Notes: generated by a model from the sequence alone, not told the origin. 64,000 bases of DNA from Dysgonomonas sp. 25 (GCF_010501075.1 NZ_QVMN01000001.1:434001-498000), one strand, 5' to 3'; numbered from the stretch's first letter, positions 1-9,139 are shown. Program-made: numbers and translations.

Positions 1-505
1 CATAGGGATCGAAGCCCAGATGTTTTTTTATAAAGCTCCCTGTCAGTCGTCTATCCACTTTGCGCAGATGGGTTGTATCTGCCAGAAACCATGTTTCGAC
101 CTCGTGAACGGCAATAATAATGTCGAAATACCCTGCTTCGTCCTTCATCGAATTAGGGAGGAAGCGCAATCCTTTTTCTAACTTAGGCAATTCGTCTATC
201 GGAATCGGATAAAGGTCTCTCACCCCGACAATCATCGAATAGTTATTCTTCCTGAGGCTGGCAATATTATCCAGTATCTCCGACTTCACACGGTTATCCG
301 AACCACAATCCGAAATCAATATCTCGTACCGGGGATTTATCGCAATATTACGGATGATGGTTATATCCTGTTTGGGGATATTCGTCCCACCCCTGAATTG
401 CTTCAATAAGATACTGGTATGCTGCGCACCCAGAATCTCTTTTACAAGGCGATTCAGGAAGATTTGCTCCGTTTGGCCCTCGACAAAAAAGGCGATTCGT
501 TTCAT
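1..505 (-). CDS. DUF4276-like (TOPRIM-like) protein, C-terminus off the window
   Basis: This partial gene reads leftward from ATG at 505 and runs off the window without a stop (about 168 codons seen). The N-terminus MKRIAFFVEGQTEQ is typical of DUF4276/RloB-like proteins. Its acidic residues (E9 in the VEG motif, then D66 and D70 in ISDCGSD) are arranged like the E...DxD metal site of TOPRIM nucleases. It starts 7 bp after the stop of the AAA ATPase gene, so the two are almost certainly co-translated. Pairs of an AAA ATPase and a TOPRIM-like nuclease are a common plan in phage-defence systems (OLD, PARIS, RloAB). Membership here is an inference; the C-terminal half is not visible. Confidence 0.7.
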   Translation of the reverse strand, partial: MKRIAFFVEGQTEQIFLNRLVKEILGAQHTSILLKQFRGGTNIPKQDITIIRNIAINPRYEILISDCGSDNRVKSEILDNIASLRKNNYSMIVGVRDLYPIPIDELPKLEKGLRFLPNSMKDEAGYFDIIIAVHEVETWFLADTTHLRKVDRRLTGSFIKKHLGFDPY

Positions 506-512
506 AAAAGTA

Positions 513-1637
513 TCAGTCTTCGGTATCCGGTGTATCGTCTTCCTCTTCTGTTCCAAATCCTTTCTTATAGAAGTCGGTGGCGAGGAAATCAAAGTTATTT
601 AGCCCTGTATATCTAAAATCTTCGAATGTTTCTTTCGAGTTCATATAATTATAAAAGACCGATTCTTCTTTTTTGCGGTCTATTACCGTCCAGTACCGAA
701 GCGATATATTATTCATAATATAGCGGTCGTTGGTCGTTATGAACATCTGCAGATTGGAATTATTGATTTTTCGCGAGATAACACCCATCATCTCCCGCGA
801 ACGGTCGAAATCGATGCCTTCGCCTATGTCATCCAGCAATACACACACTTCCAGATTCTTCATCAGCGCATAGGTCAGATGAATAAACATAGCCAGCGCG
901 CGAAACATGCCATGCGACATTTCGTGCTGATTAATCGTATATTTCCCGTCTTCCTCTACCGCAAGCCCGTAGCCCTTGCCGTTGCGTTTTATCTTAACCT
1001 CCGACACAGGATAGCCGATATGCTGCATGCATTGTACGATATCGCGGACAAACTCGTCTCCAAATTCGTCCAATCCTCTGTAAAATGTATATATCAGGTT
1101 TTCCGTCTCGTTCGGGTTCGATTCGCGCGCCTCTCTCACGGTATAATCCTCTACCAAATGATTTTTCTCATATTGGTTCGAGAACATAAAGCTTTTCAGG
1201 CTCGCCCCCCACTTCACGATAGGGTATGAGTATTCGTTCTGGATTACTGTAATAGCCGGAATAACAGGGTCTACAGAGATAGAAGCTTCGGTGCGGTCAA
1301 AAATCTTCTTTCCATTCACAACCAGCACTTCTTCTGTTATCTCCCTGTTTTTATAGCCGATACAGTACCTAAAGTCGGTTTCGTCGTCGCCCAGAATCAG
1401 TTCGTACCTTTCGGTAGGATAGAATGTATTTTCGACAGTACGGTTTCCTGTAAACAAATCACTTATCGTACGGACGACATTCAATGTCCGGCTTTTTCCC
1501 GAGGCATTTTTCCCTACCAGCAGGTTGAGATTGCCAAATTCAGCATAAGCATCCTCTCCGGGTTTTCCCTTCCCGATGATTTTCCATTCGCGGGGTTCGC
1601 CTTGGAAACGGGTATATTTCAATGCTTTTAGTAACAT
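513..1637 (-). CDS. AAA family ATPase (SMC/ABC-like), partner of DUF4276-like gene
   Basis: A 374-residue single-domain ATPase. The Walker A motif GKNASGKS is at residues 42-49, an ABC/SMC-type signature MSHGMFRAL at about 240-248, and Walker B VCVLLDDIGEG at about 264-274, followed by a conserved TTNDR segment where these proteins carry the switch region. The layout matches the AAA_15/AAA_21 group of OLD-like and retron-like ATPases. It is the first gene of a two-gene unit with the TOPRIM-like gene 7 bp downstream. A TAnnTTTG-type -7 box (TATATTTG, minus strand, 1666-1673) lies about 30 bp before the ATG. The defence role is inferred from context; the ATPase call is secure. Confidence 0.8.
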   Translation of the reverse strand: MLLKALKYTRFQGEPREWKIIGKGKPGEDAYAEFGNLNLLVGKNASGKSRTLNVVRTISDLFTGNRTVENTFYPTERYELILGDDETDFRYCIGYKNREITEEVLVVNGKKIFDRTEASISVDPVIPAITVIQNEYSYPIVKWGASLKSFMFSNQYEKNHLVEDYTVREARESNPNETENLIYTFYRGLDEFGDEFVRDIVQCMQHIGYPVSEVKIKRNGKGYGLAVEEDGKYTINQHEMSHGMFRALAMFIHLTYALMKNLEVCVLLDDIGEGIDFDRSREMMGVISRKINNSNLQMFITTNDRYIMNNISLRYWTVIDRKKEESVFYNYMNSKETFEDFRYTGLNNFDFLATDFYKKGFGTEEEDDTPDTED

Positions 1638-1665
1638 AGCAACGTCTTTCGTTTATATTTATAAT

Positions 1666-1673
1666 CAAATATA
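1666..1673 (-). promoter_or_regulatory. Candidate -7 box of the ATPase/DUF4276-like operon
   Basis: On the minus strand this reads TATATTTG, matching the Bacteroidetes -7 consensus TAnnTTTG, 28 bp before the ATG of the AAA ATPase. No good TTTG -33 element is seen at 19-21 nt, so support is partial. Confidence 0.35.
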
Positions 1674-1706
1674 CGGCATTTATATGAATTTTTCCTCCCC
1701 GGGAAA

Positions 1707-2465
1707 CTATAAATCCTTTCTTAAAGATAATGCTTCCAATGCACGTGCCATATCCTCGGGCGTATCTATCCCGATTGTCTCCAAACCGGTATATCCTACC
1801 CGGATGCGGTAGCCGTTCTCTATCCATCGCAATTGCTCCAGCGATTCGGCCTTCTCGAGTGCCGATGGAGGAAGCTTTGTTATCTGTGACAGAACATCCG
1901 CACGATAAGCATACATGCCTATATGCTTGTAGAATGTTTGCTTCTCCAGCCACTCCGCCGGTTTGGCGTCTCTTACGAAAGGAATAACCGAACGGCTGAA
2001 ATAGATAGCTTCGTGCTTGTTATTCACGACTACCTTCGGCGAATTGGGATTCGATAAAACGTCAAAACCGTCTTCTTTGCGGAAAGGCTTTACGAGAGTT
2101 GCCAATTCGACCGCTTTACTGTCGAAGCAGGCTTTCAAGGCCTCTATTTGTGCGGGCTGAATAAACGGTTCGTCCCCTTGCACATTGATGATTACGTCGA
2201 ATTGCTTCCCTATTTTGCCATAAGCTTCTTCTATGCGGTCTGTCCCGCTACGATGCTCGGCAGAAGTCATAACAACCTTTCCGCCAAAAGCATTTACGGC
2301 AGCATATATCCGTTCGTCGTCGGTTGCCACCCACACTTCTTCCACCGCCTTTTTTACTTGCTCATAAACGCGTTGTATCATCGGTTTGCCTGCCATATCG
2401 GCTAATGGCTTACCCGGAAAGCGGGAAGACGCGTAGCGTGCGGGAATAATAGCTATGTAATTCAT
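1707..2465 (-). CDS. kdsB: 3-deoxy-manno-octulosonate cytidylyltransferase (CMP-KDO synthetase)
   Basis: This enzyme activates KDO with CTP to give CMP-KDO for lipid A-core assembly in the cytoplasm. The 252-residue length is normal for the family. The N-terminus holds the nucleotide-binding signature IPARYASSRFPGKPL, followed by the QGDEPFI motif and a C-terminal ETIGIDTPED motif typical of KdsB. It ends about 70 bp before the ATPase gene and starts at a clear ATG at 2465. The neighbouring gene to the right is separated by a 270-bp gap, so it may be transcribed alone. Confidence 0.95.
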   Translation of the reverse strand: MNYIAIIPARYASSRFPGKPLADMAGKPMIQRVYEQVKKAVEEVWVATDDERIYAAVNAFGGKVVMTSAEHRSGTDRIEEAYGKIGKQFDVIINVQGDEPFIQPAQIEALKACFDSKAVELATLVKPFRKEDGFDVLSNPNSPKVVVNNKHEAIYFSRSVIPFVRDAKPAEWLEKQTFYKHIGMYAYRADVLSQITKLPPSALEKAESLEQLRWIENGYRIRVGYTGLETIGIDTPEDMARALEALSLRKDL

Positions 2466-2738
2466 AATTTATCGGAATCTGTTTTATTAAGCCATAAAGA
2501 TACTGCATGAAGTCATCTATACTAATTTAAATTTGTTAAAACAGTAAGCAATATGTTAGTTTAGGAATCGCCAAACCTAAGTGCATGACAAAAATTTCAC
2601 CACAAAGTAAAAGGATTATAACAGATTTCCCCCTCTCGTGGTTTCATTGCGATTCTGCGCCTCATCAATGAAGTATTTACAGTGATGGGCGAATGAGATA
2701 AAAGCGGAAATATGAGTTTGGCAAACAGCATCCAACTA

Positions 2739-3200
2739 TCATTTCACTTTCTTATAATATCCTATTTTACTGATATTATATCCTGTGATAGTACTATCTC
2801 CAGATTGTTTAACAGCAGGATCGTCAGAGCCATAATTGTGACTGAGTGTAAGCATAAGTGTGTCGCCGTAAATTTCAAATTTGAGATCGGCACTTCTGTT
2901 AGTAAGCCGAACATTGATTGTAGAATCATTCAGAAACGTGTAAATAGAATATATGCTCATGCTTCCGTTGTCTGATCCGCCATCAATACTCACTCTTTCT
3001 TTGTCGAAATCAAAACTTTTTATTGATTTAAACGTTTCGTCATCGAAATCTGTTTCTGCTTTTATTTTGACTCCATCTTTATTGTAAATTGTCATATATG
3101 CTTTTTCATTCACAAACTCCCATTTACCTATGAGTTTATTATTGTTATTGATACAAGATGAGAGTAAAAGACAAAAAACTATGCCTAAGTATAATTTCAT
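2739..3200 (-). CDS. Small lipocalin-like lipoprotein, unknown function
   Basis: A 153-residue predicted lipoprotein. A short hydrophobic leader ends in the lipobox LSSC (Cys near residue 16) followed by an Asn-rich linker. The mature part begins KLIGKWEF and alternates short charged and aromatic strands, which resembles the small beta-barrel lipocalin-like proteins common in Bacteroidales, but no named family is certain. A TATCTTTG box (minus strand, 3234-3241) lies about 35 bp before the ATG and is a likely -7 element. The gene sits alone between kdsB and the divergent folK-like gene. Confidence 0.6.
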   Translation of the reverse strand: MKLYLGIVFCLLLSSCINNNNKLIGKWEFVNEKAYMTIYNKDGVKIKAETDFDDETFKSIKSFDFDKERVSIDGGSDNGSMSIYSIYTFLNDSTINVRLTNRSADLKFEIYGDTLMLTLSHNYGSDDPAVKQSGDSTITGYNISKIGYYKKVK

Positions 3201-3355
3201 ATTATTCTTGATTTTTATCTACAAAATACCCGACAAAGATATAATAGAAAACGATACATTATCCCATTTATCAACAACAAAACGAAGTTTTGAGACAAAG
3301 AAAAGCATAAATGACTTCACATATTTTGAAAAACCGATGTATCTTTGACGCCATT

Positions 3356-3745
3356 ATGAATGTCGCATTAATATCATTAGGGAGCAACAATAACAGGGAA
3401 CATAATATCGCATTATGTAACCGATTGCTCGATGATATATACCCCGATATCCTATACTCTGCTACATCCGTAACAAAACCCTATGGCGAGCGATACCAAC
3501 ACGATTTCCTTAACCAACTTGCCGTTATACGAACCGACCGTCCATACGAGGAGGTAATAGATACCCTCAAATCGTTAGAGAAAAGGATAGGACGTACGCC
3601 CGAAGATAAGCTGCTCGGTCTGGTTAGGATAGACATCGATTTGATTGTCTGGAATAACAAAATATTAAAGCCGGAGGATATGCACCGGAGCTATATTCAC
3701 GATTTGCTCCCTACCCTTCCGCATCCGGAAATGTTTAAATTCTAA
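3356..3745 (+). CDS. Short HPPK-like protein (dihydropteridine pyrophosphokinase family)
   Basis: The protein starts MNVALISLGSNNNRE and contains the HPPK hallmarks: the SLGSN loop, KPYGERYQHDFLNQ, GRTPED, the metal-binding R-x-D-x-D (RIDIDLIVW) and LPHPEMF. The ATG at 3356 is chosen because homology begins there; an in-frame ATG at 3311 adds 15 unrelated residues. At 129 residues it lacks the last 25-30 residues of normal FolK, stopping at the PHPEM motif. A TATCTTTG box at 3340-3347 ends only 8 bp before the ATG, implying an almost leaderless mRNA. It may be a folate-pathway kinase or a degenerate paralogue; the family is clear, the activity is not. Confidence 0.7.
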   Translation: MNVALISLGSNNNREHNIALCNRLLDDIYPDILYSATSVTKPYGERYQHDFLNQLAVIRTDRPYEEVIDTLKSLEKRIGRTPEDKLLGLVRIDIDLIVWNNKILKPEDMHRSYIHDLLPTLPHPEMFKF

Positions 3746-4595
3746 GCTCTTTTTCTATCTGCTCTATTACAGGGAGGCTATTATTATCAAACTTACGGGC
3801 GAAATAAGGACGGCAATACCCGAATTCAGTCCGAAAACCATCATTTACTTTCAAGAATTCCACATGCCGCTCATCTATAACAGCCGGCGGAACAGGAACA
3901 GACCAATCGGTGTATACAATACTCGTCTCAACCTTTCCGGCAAAAGGGGAATTGCCTATTATCGTCTGGAAAAAGGCCTCGTCGGGAACTAAGGAGTGAC
4001 GGAAGAAATCGACATAACGGCTATCCGTATTGATTGTATGCAGAATATATTCCACACACTTCTTCGACAGGGCGAACCATTGTGTTCCGGCATATATCTG
4101 AAAAGGCATTTTCCGCTTTATTTTGAGCTTCTTCATCAATACTTCCATCAGGAAGAGAGGATTCCAGAACTTGATGTTGCGCCTGTTGTATTCGAAATAA
4201 TAGTATTCGTACCGCTCGATGGGCTTATCGGGGACAGGCAGTGGCGCCATATCGATATACTCTTTTCCCGTCGATAATAACTCTTGCAGATATGCTTTCG
4301 GGCGGATAGGATAATCGACACCGCTGATAAGGATATAATAATCGGCATTAGGCGAATTTTCCATAGCATAGCGCATCAGGGCAATAGTTGCCTCTACCAT
4401 ACGGAAACCGCCCCAATTGATGTTGTAATGGGATGGAATGACTGTTGCTTTATTGTTTATGATAACATACTCTTCGGTCACCTTCTCGTCCATGTGTATA
4501 TAGAACGAATCGGCATATTCGTCGTCGAGGGAATGTATAAGACGATTGAGGTGTCCGAAATTATTATGAGCCAGAATTAAATAGCAAACTTTCAT
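3735..4595 (-). CDS. GT14-family (Branch) beta-N-acetylglucosaminyltransferase-like protein
   Basis: A 286-residue protein starting MKVCYLILAHNNFGHL, the pattern of core-2/I-branching enzymes (GT14). It retains the YIHMDEK, ILISGVDYPI, GTQWFALSK and VPDEAFFQTI motifs of that family, the last being the DE-containing catalytic region. No signal peptide or membrane segment is seen, so it probably works at the cytoplasmic face on a glycolipid or capsule precursor. Its 3' end overlaps the folK-like gene by 11 bp in convergent orientation. The acceptor is unknown. Confidence 0.8.
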   Translation of the reverse strand: MKVCYLILAHNNFGHLNRLIHSLDDEYADSFYIHMDEKVTEEYVIINNKATVIPSHYNINWGGFRMVEATIALMRYAMENSPNADYYILISGVDYPIRPKAYLQELLSTGKEYIDMAPLPVPDKPIERYEYYYFEYNRRNIKFWNPLFLMEVLMKKLKIKRKMPFQIYAGTQWFALSKKCVEYILHTINTDSRYVDFFRHSLVPDEAFFQTIIGNSPFAGKVETSIVYTDWSVPVPPAVIDERHVEFLKVNDGFRTEFGYCRPYFARKFDNNSLPVIEQIEKELRI

Positions 4596-4628
4596 TCATT
4601 CAATAGGATAAATATGAAGTGTAAAAAT

Positions 4629-4666
4629 ACATAAAAGGAGGCTTTTTTCAAAACCTCCTTTTATGT
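4629..4666 (-). terminator. Intrinsic terminator, 13-bp perfect stem
   Basis: ACATAAAAGGAGG at 4629-4641 pairs perfectly with CCTCCTTTTATGT at 4654-4666 around a 12-nt loop. Read on the minus strand the stem is followed by a T-rich tract (ATTTTTAC). It lies 200 nt beyond the C1B peptidase stop and just before the GT14 gene, so it probably ends the peptidase transcript. The rest of the 280-bp gap is AT-rich, with nothing else recognised. Confidence 0.7.
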
Positions 4667-4876
4667 GTGTGAATTAATTTAATTCTTAGGTATTAGGCTT
4701 AAGGTATAAATAAAGATTAATTGGTTATCTGATACAAAGTAAGTTCTTTTATCTTCCAAGACCAAACTATTTTTTATATTGTAAAACATATTTTTTCATA
4801 TTTTATTTCAATAATTATTAAAAAAAAATAAACTATACAACATCTTCTATTTAACAGTGTTAGCCTCTTCCAACGA

Positions 4877-6259
4877 TTAGAACATATAGTCCCAAATCGG
4901 CAACTGGACTGGTTTTTGCTTCAACGAGCCTAACGATTTATTGTCAAGATATTTGCGATGAATCACCAATCGGAACATATATTCGTCGAACCAATCGTCA
5001 GTAAATGTTAAATACCCTTTGTTACCCGAAGCAGCGCCCCAACTATTTTCGAACTCCCATTTCAGGGGTATATCATTCTCGTCCGTATCGCAGCCTATCA
5101 ATGTCATGGCATGCGATGAGCCACTCTGGCGGGTTAATATACGCGCTTTCTTATCCATATCGAGCTCTACGCCCAACAACGAGTTGTAGTCATACATCTG
5201 TGGGTCAAGAATACCCGATTCGCGGTTGAATTGCTTACCCACATCGCACGAAGCATACATCGCCTCGTTGCCTTTGATAGACTGCAAAGCGGCTTTCTTT
5301 ATCGCCTCATTCGGCAGATTCAGGTATGTCCAGTTAATGCCCTCTATCGTATTACGGTAATTAGCAATTTCGTACACCTTATAATACTCCCGCGTAGGAT
5401 CATTCATTATCATGATATAATTATCCGGCGAATAGTCGGCAGGTGTTATCTCCTTATAAAATTGTTTGGGCGTATAGTTCTTCAATTCCTTGATATCGCC
5501 ATTCTTATCCTTATAGCGCCAGGTAAATTCTACAGGTGGTTCGCCCAGGCAAAGCACCAGAATACGATACACGTCTTTCAGTATAACTGTCTTGGCAGCC
5601 TGAATATCTGTTGTTTTCTTTTTGGCGGCCGACAATTCTCTCAACGAATAGCCTCCTGCACGGAGACGCTCATTGATGAGGCTTACCAATTGGCTTGTAT
5701 TGTCCGAATGGGCTGTTTCGAGCATAACCTCCTGCGGTACAACGCCATATTTCTCGGCTACATTGTAGTATAGGTTCCAAACGCCACCATCGCTTACCGG
5801 TGATTTGAAATATTCTACTACTGCCCGGTCATCCATATCTTTGGAAGCAGTAGCGATGATATTTTCCAGAAAGAGATTAGACTTCTCAAATATATCCCAG
5901 AAATATAGATAGTTATGCGAAAAATCGAATTGTGTAAGATTGTACTTCTCCATTATACCCGGACGCAATACGTTCATAGACGTAAACATCCAGCAGCGTC
6001 CCGAACTTTTCTGGTCGGTGATGCCTTTTACATTGACGCGGTATTTGAAATAATGATCGATTTTGCCTTGCAATTCATTATTCAGCGCAAGCGTACGGAT
6101 ATTTTTATTGCCTGTCAGGGCATTCTGAATAGCTATGGTTTGCGGGTTCTCCTTGTCAAATCCTTTTCGTATTTCCTGTAATTCTTTGTCATTGATGCTT
6201 TGTGCCGATAATCCGGCAGATGCTGCAAACAAAAGCAAAGAGAGCAATTTAACTTTCAT
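4877..6259 (-). CDS. Secreted C1B papain-like aminopeptidase (bleomycin-hydrolase family)
   Basis: The ATG at 6259 is preferred over 6286 because it begins a clean signal peptide (MKVKLLSLLLFAASAGLSAQ) preceded by an A/G-rich RBS. The mature enzyme carries the C1B signature QKSSGRCWMF (oxyanion Gln and catalytic Cys near residue 89), the catalytic His in SSHAMTLIGC and Asn in WEFENSWG. PepC/bleomycin hydrolase cuts N-terminal residues from peptides; Bacteroidales export such enzymes to the periplasm. The 460-residue length is normal. A promoter CTTG-N20-TAGCTTTG lies just upstream. It follows the GH78 gene but is separated from it by a terminator. Confidence 0.9.
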   Translation of the reverse strand: MKVKLLSLLLFAASAGLSAQSINDKELQEIRKGFDKENPQTIAIQNALTGNKNIRTLALNNELQGKIDHYFKYRVNVKGITDQKSSGRCWMFTSMNVLRPGIMEKYNLTQFDFSHNYLYFWDIFEKSNLFLENIIATASKDMDDRAVVEYFKSPVSDGGVWNLYYNVAEKYGVVPQEVMLETAHSDNTSQLVSLINERLRAGGYSLRELSAAKKKTTDIQAAKTVILKDVYRILVLCLGEPPVEFTWRYKDKNGDIKELKNYTPKQFYKEITPADYSPDNYIMIMNDPTREYYKVYEIANYRNTIEGINWTYLNLPNEAIKKAALQSIKGNEAMYASCDVGKQFNRESGILDPQMYDYNSLLGVELDMDKKARILTRQSGSSHAMTLIGCDTDENDIPLKWEFENSWGAASGNKGYLTFTDDWFDEYMFRLVIHRKYLDNKSLGSLKQKPVQLPIWDYMF

Positions 6260-6283
6260 AAATCTTTTCCTTTTATATTGATA

Positions 6284-6315
6284 CAAAGCTAAGTATTTTA
6301 GCCGAAGATAACAAG
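6284..6315 (-). promoter_or_regulatory. Promoter of the C1B peptidase gene
   Basis: On the minus strand TAGCTTTG (6284-6291) fits the -7 consensus TAnnTTTG, and CTTG (6312-6315) stands 20 nt upstream as the -33 element. The predicted start lies about 20 nt before the ATG at 6259. Confidence 0.6.
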
Positions 6316-6343
6316 GGCTGCCCCTGATTTAAGAAGCAGCCCT
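6314..6343 (-). terminator. Terminator of the GH78 gene
   Basis: AGGGCTGC (6314-6321) pairs with GCAGCCCT (6336-6343), an 8-bp GC-rich stem 15 nt beyond the GH78 stop. On the minus strand it is followed by TTGTTATC, a weak T-tract. The -33 element of the next gene overlaps its last bases. Confidence 0.6.
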
Positions 6344-6358
6344 GAGTGATAAAGTATG

Positions 6359-8998
6359 TTATTTCTTCTTCAATTTCAGCACATGATTTCCGGCTTTGAG
6401 TTCTATAACCTGCTCGCCTTTGATATCGTCAGACAGATAGAGTGTTGCCGTACTGTTGGCCGGAACATTCACCGTATAGGTAATATCTTTCTTCTTCCGG
6501 GTCCATTTCGAAACGATTGATCCATAAGGCGATTCGTAAGATGCTTCGTAATCATTCAAACCATCGATGAATTTAGGACGCAGGATAATATGTTTGAACC
6601 CGGGCTGTGCAGGATCATAGTTGATGCCCGCCAATCCTTTAAAGAACCATCCTCCTACTCCACCGAACATGATATGGTTGTCAGAAATATCGCGCTCCGC
6701 CTGCAAATCCCAGTTCTCGAGTAAGGTAGTAGCCCCGTTCTTAATCCACCATCCCCACGAAGGGTAAGTATCTTGTGTGGTCAACTTATATGCCACTTCG
6801 GGATAGCCGTTTTCGCTCAACGCATTCAAGATGGCACGCGTACCCAAGACGCCCACATCTAAATGGAAGCCTGCCGCTTTTACCTTATCGGCCAGATTAG
6901 CGGCTACCTTCGCCTTGTATTCATCGGGCACAATACCCCATTGAAGCGGTGTGCTCAACTCGGTTTGCGTACCGCTGGCGTATATGCCTGTCTCTTTGTC
7001 GAGGTACTTATCATTGATAGCGTTTTTTATCTTCGCGGCCAATGCGTTATAATGCTTATAGTCATCCTCTTTGCCGAATAGCTTGGCAGCTTTGGCCAGA
7101 ATATCGGTATCTACATAGAAGTAGATAGAGGACGTCAGTTCGAGCGACGATTGCGACTTCACCGGCACCCAGTCGCCACGTCCCCACGAGGTAAGCCCGC
7201 TTGGAGAGGTGCGGTCGATATAGTCCACATAGCGTTTGATATTTTCGTAGCAATCGGCCAGCAACTTAGAATCGCCATAGAACATATATATTTCCCACGG
7301 AATAATAGCAATGGTGCTTGTCCAGTCTACCCCGTTGTGCGTACCATAGCCCCATCCGCCGGTCGGGATAATATCCGGCAACACACCATTGGGTTGCTGT
7401 TCGTCCCGATGGTCGGCAAGCCACTTCTCATACACCGTAATGCCGTCAAAGTTATACAGCCCTGTTTCGATGGCAAAATGCCCGTCACCCGTCCAGCCAT
7501 TTTTCTCGCGTTGCGGACAGTCCGTCAGGATGCCCATCATATTAGAGAGGTAGGCATAATTGGTAGCATGCCATATCTTTTCTATCAGCTTGTTAGAGGT
7601 TTTAATGTGTCCTTTCTGCGCTACATCGTTGTGCATGAAGTAACCTGTGATGCTATTCTCTGTCCAGTTGACAGGCTTGTCGCTGGTGACTTCCACATAG
7701 CGGAATCCTTTGTAATTGAACTTCGCCATAAACTCATCTTCCCCATTACCGCTAAGGATAAGAATATCCGTCTGAAATGGATCGGTATCGTCCACAGGGC
7801 GATGGTAGACATCTATATTCGACATATCCAAATGCCCGTTCGGGGATAGGCGTTCGCCATGTCTCACTTTTACAACAGTTCCTTTTTCTCCTGAAACCTT
7901 CACTTTTGTAACGCCCGAGAAGTTCTGCCCCAGATCATAGATATATGTATCGTCATTGAGTTTCTTGAATGACACAGGTTTATATTCTTCTACGTTCCGT
8001 ATCGGTTCGATATGTTGAGCCGTAACATGCTGCGAAGGCGCAGGCTTGTACGATACGCCATGCCACTGGGAATCGTCGAAACCGGCAGTCGCCCAGTTCT
8101 TGTCTTCTAAACGGAAGTCGTAATGTTCGGCGGTATAGATACTATTGAATATAAGCGGCCCGGAAGTCGAGGTTTTCCAATCCAGTTCAGAAGGGATAAC
8201 TTCAACTGTTCCATCGGTATAGGTAATACGCAAATCGAAACAGAACGACGGGCGGTTGCGCCAAGGTGCTTTATCAAAGTCCCAAACGGCACCCGATTGA
8301 TGGTTGTACCATCCGTTGCCCAATAAGACGCCTATCGCATTTTTGCCATTCTCGAGCTGAGTTGTCACATCATAAGTGACGTATAGGTTTCGACGGTCAA
8401 ATCTGGTATACATCGGATCTAAACGGTGATTCCCAATTTTCTCTCCATTGATATACAATTCGTACAAACCAGCTGCCACAATATAGGCACGTGCCGATTT
8501 GATTGTTTTCTTCGCCTCAAAAGTCTTGCGGAAATATGGAGCAGGCTTGAAATCCCGGTCGTGGCGGTCGCCAATCCAAGCGCCTTGCCAGTTTTTCATC
8601 TCCATCATACCCGTCTCGAAGGATGCAATCTCCGAAGTCGTTTGTCCGCCGTTTTCGCCTGTTATCAGGACTTTCCAATAGTAACGGGTAAAGGGCAAAA
8701 GCTCTTTTCCGTTATACGTGACAAGCATAGCATCGGAATCCACCATGCGGGTATCCCAGCAGTTCGCACGTCCATTGAGTACGCCAATAGAGTCCGTACC
8801 AACGAGGAGGCGATAGGCAGATTGCTTGCCGTTCGTTCCCGACAGCATCCATGTCAGGCGAGGATTGGGATTGTCAATGCCCAAAGGGTTTACTAAGTAA
8901 TCACATTTCAATTTTGTCGGAGTCGGAGAGGCATTACCTTGTGCCCATACGGACAAAGATATTATCGCCCCCAAAAGGAGTAATGATAATTTTTTCAC
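6359..8998 (-). CDS. Secreted alpha-L-rhamnosidase, GH78
   Basis: An 879-residue enzyme with a signal peptide (KKLSLLLLGAIISLSVWAQ) and GTG as start codon at 8998; no in-frame ATG precedes the signal peptide. Domain order is the usual one for GH78: N-terminal beta-sandwich beginning LKCDYLVNPLGIDNPNPRL, a carbohydrate-binding domain (GNGWYNHQSGAVW), the (alpha/alpha)6 catalytic barrel with the acidic motif DCPQREKNGWTGDGHFA, and a C-terminal sandwich. It removes terminal L-rhamnose from plant or microbial glycans in the periplasm. It has its own promoter and terminator and no SusCD neighbours in the window. Confidence 0.93.
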   Translation of the reverse strand: MKKLSLLLLGAIISLSVWAQGNASPTPTKLKCDYLVNPLGIDNPNPRLTWMLSGTNGKQSAYRLLVGTDSIGVLNGRANCWDTRMVDSDAMLVTYNGKELLPFTRYYWKVLITGENGGQTTSEIASFETGMMEMKNWQGAWIGDRHDRDFKPAPYFRKTFEAKKTIKSARAYIVAAGLYELYINGEKIGNHRLDPMYTRFDRRNLYVTYDVTTQLENGKNAIGVLLGNGWYNHQSGAVWDFDKAPWRNRPSFCFDLRITYTDGTVEVIPSELDWKTSTSGPLIFNSIYTAEHYDFRLEDKNWATAGFDDSQWHGVSYKPAPSQHVTAQHIEPIRNVEEYKPVSFKKLNDDTYIYDLGQNFSGVTKVKVSGEKGTVVKVRHGERLSPNGHLDMSNIDVYHRPVDDTDPFQTDILILSGNGEDEFMAKFNYKGFRYVEVTSDKPVNWTENSITGYFMHNDVAQKGHIKTSNKLIEKIWHATNYAYLSNMMGILTDCPQREKNGWTGDGHFAIETGLYNFDGITVYEKWLADHRDEQQPNGVLPDIIPTGGWGYGTHNGVDWTSTIAIIPWEIYMFYGDSKLLADCYENIKRYVDYIDRTSPSGLTSWGRGDWVPVKSQSSLELTSSIYFYVDTDILAKAAKLFGKEDDYKHYNALAAKIKNAINDKYLDKETGIYASGTQTELSTPLQWGIVPDEYKAKVAANLADKVKAAGFHLDVGVLGTRAILNALSENGYPEVAYKLTTQDTYPSWGWWIKNGATTLLENWDLQAERDISDNHIMFGGVGGWFFKGLAGINYDPAQPGFKHIILRPKFIDGLNDYEASYESPYGSIVSKWTRKKKDITYTVNVPANSTATLYLSDDIKGEQVIELKAGNHVLKLKKK

Positions 8999-9056
8999 GG
9001 TTCCAATTAATTTTAGGTTATTAGGTTCGCTTGGTTAGGTTCTATTTGGTTAAGAG

Positions 9057-9087
9057 CAAAGATATACAAAAACCCCTAATAAACAAT
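9057..9087 (-). promoter_or_regulatory. Promoter of the GH78 gene
   Basis: Minus strand: -7 box TATCTTTG (9057-9064), then 19 nt, then ATTG (9084-9087) as a -33 element. The predicted leader is about 50 nt. Confidence 0.55.
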
Positions 9088-9117
9088 TTGCCCCAGGATA
9101 TTTCTTCCTGAGGCAAA
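9087..9117 (-). terminator. Terminator of the OmpA/TPR lipoprotein gene
   Basis: TTTGCCCCAGGA (9087-9098) pairs with TCCTGAGGCAAA (9106-9117), 12 positions with one mismatch, 22 nt beyond the stop at 9140. The minus-strand 3' side continues TTGTTTATT. Confidence 0.65.
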
Positions 9118-9139
9118 ACTATTTATGGTTGATTCTTGC

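Noticed and set aside
7151-7849. 232-codon frame opposite the GH78 gene
   Set aside because: An antisense shadow of a GC-richer coding frame; composition and lack of context speak against a gene.
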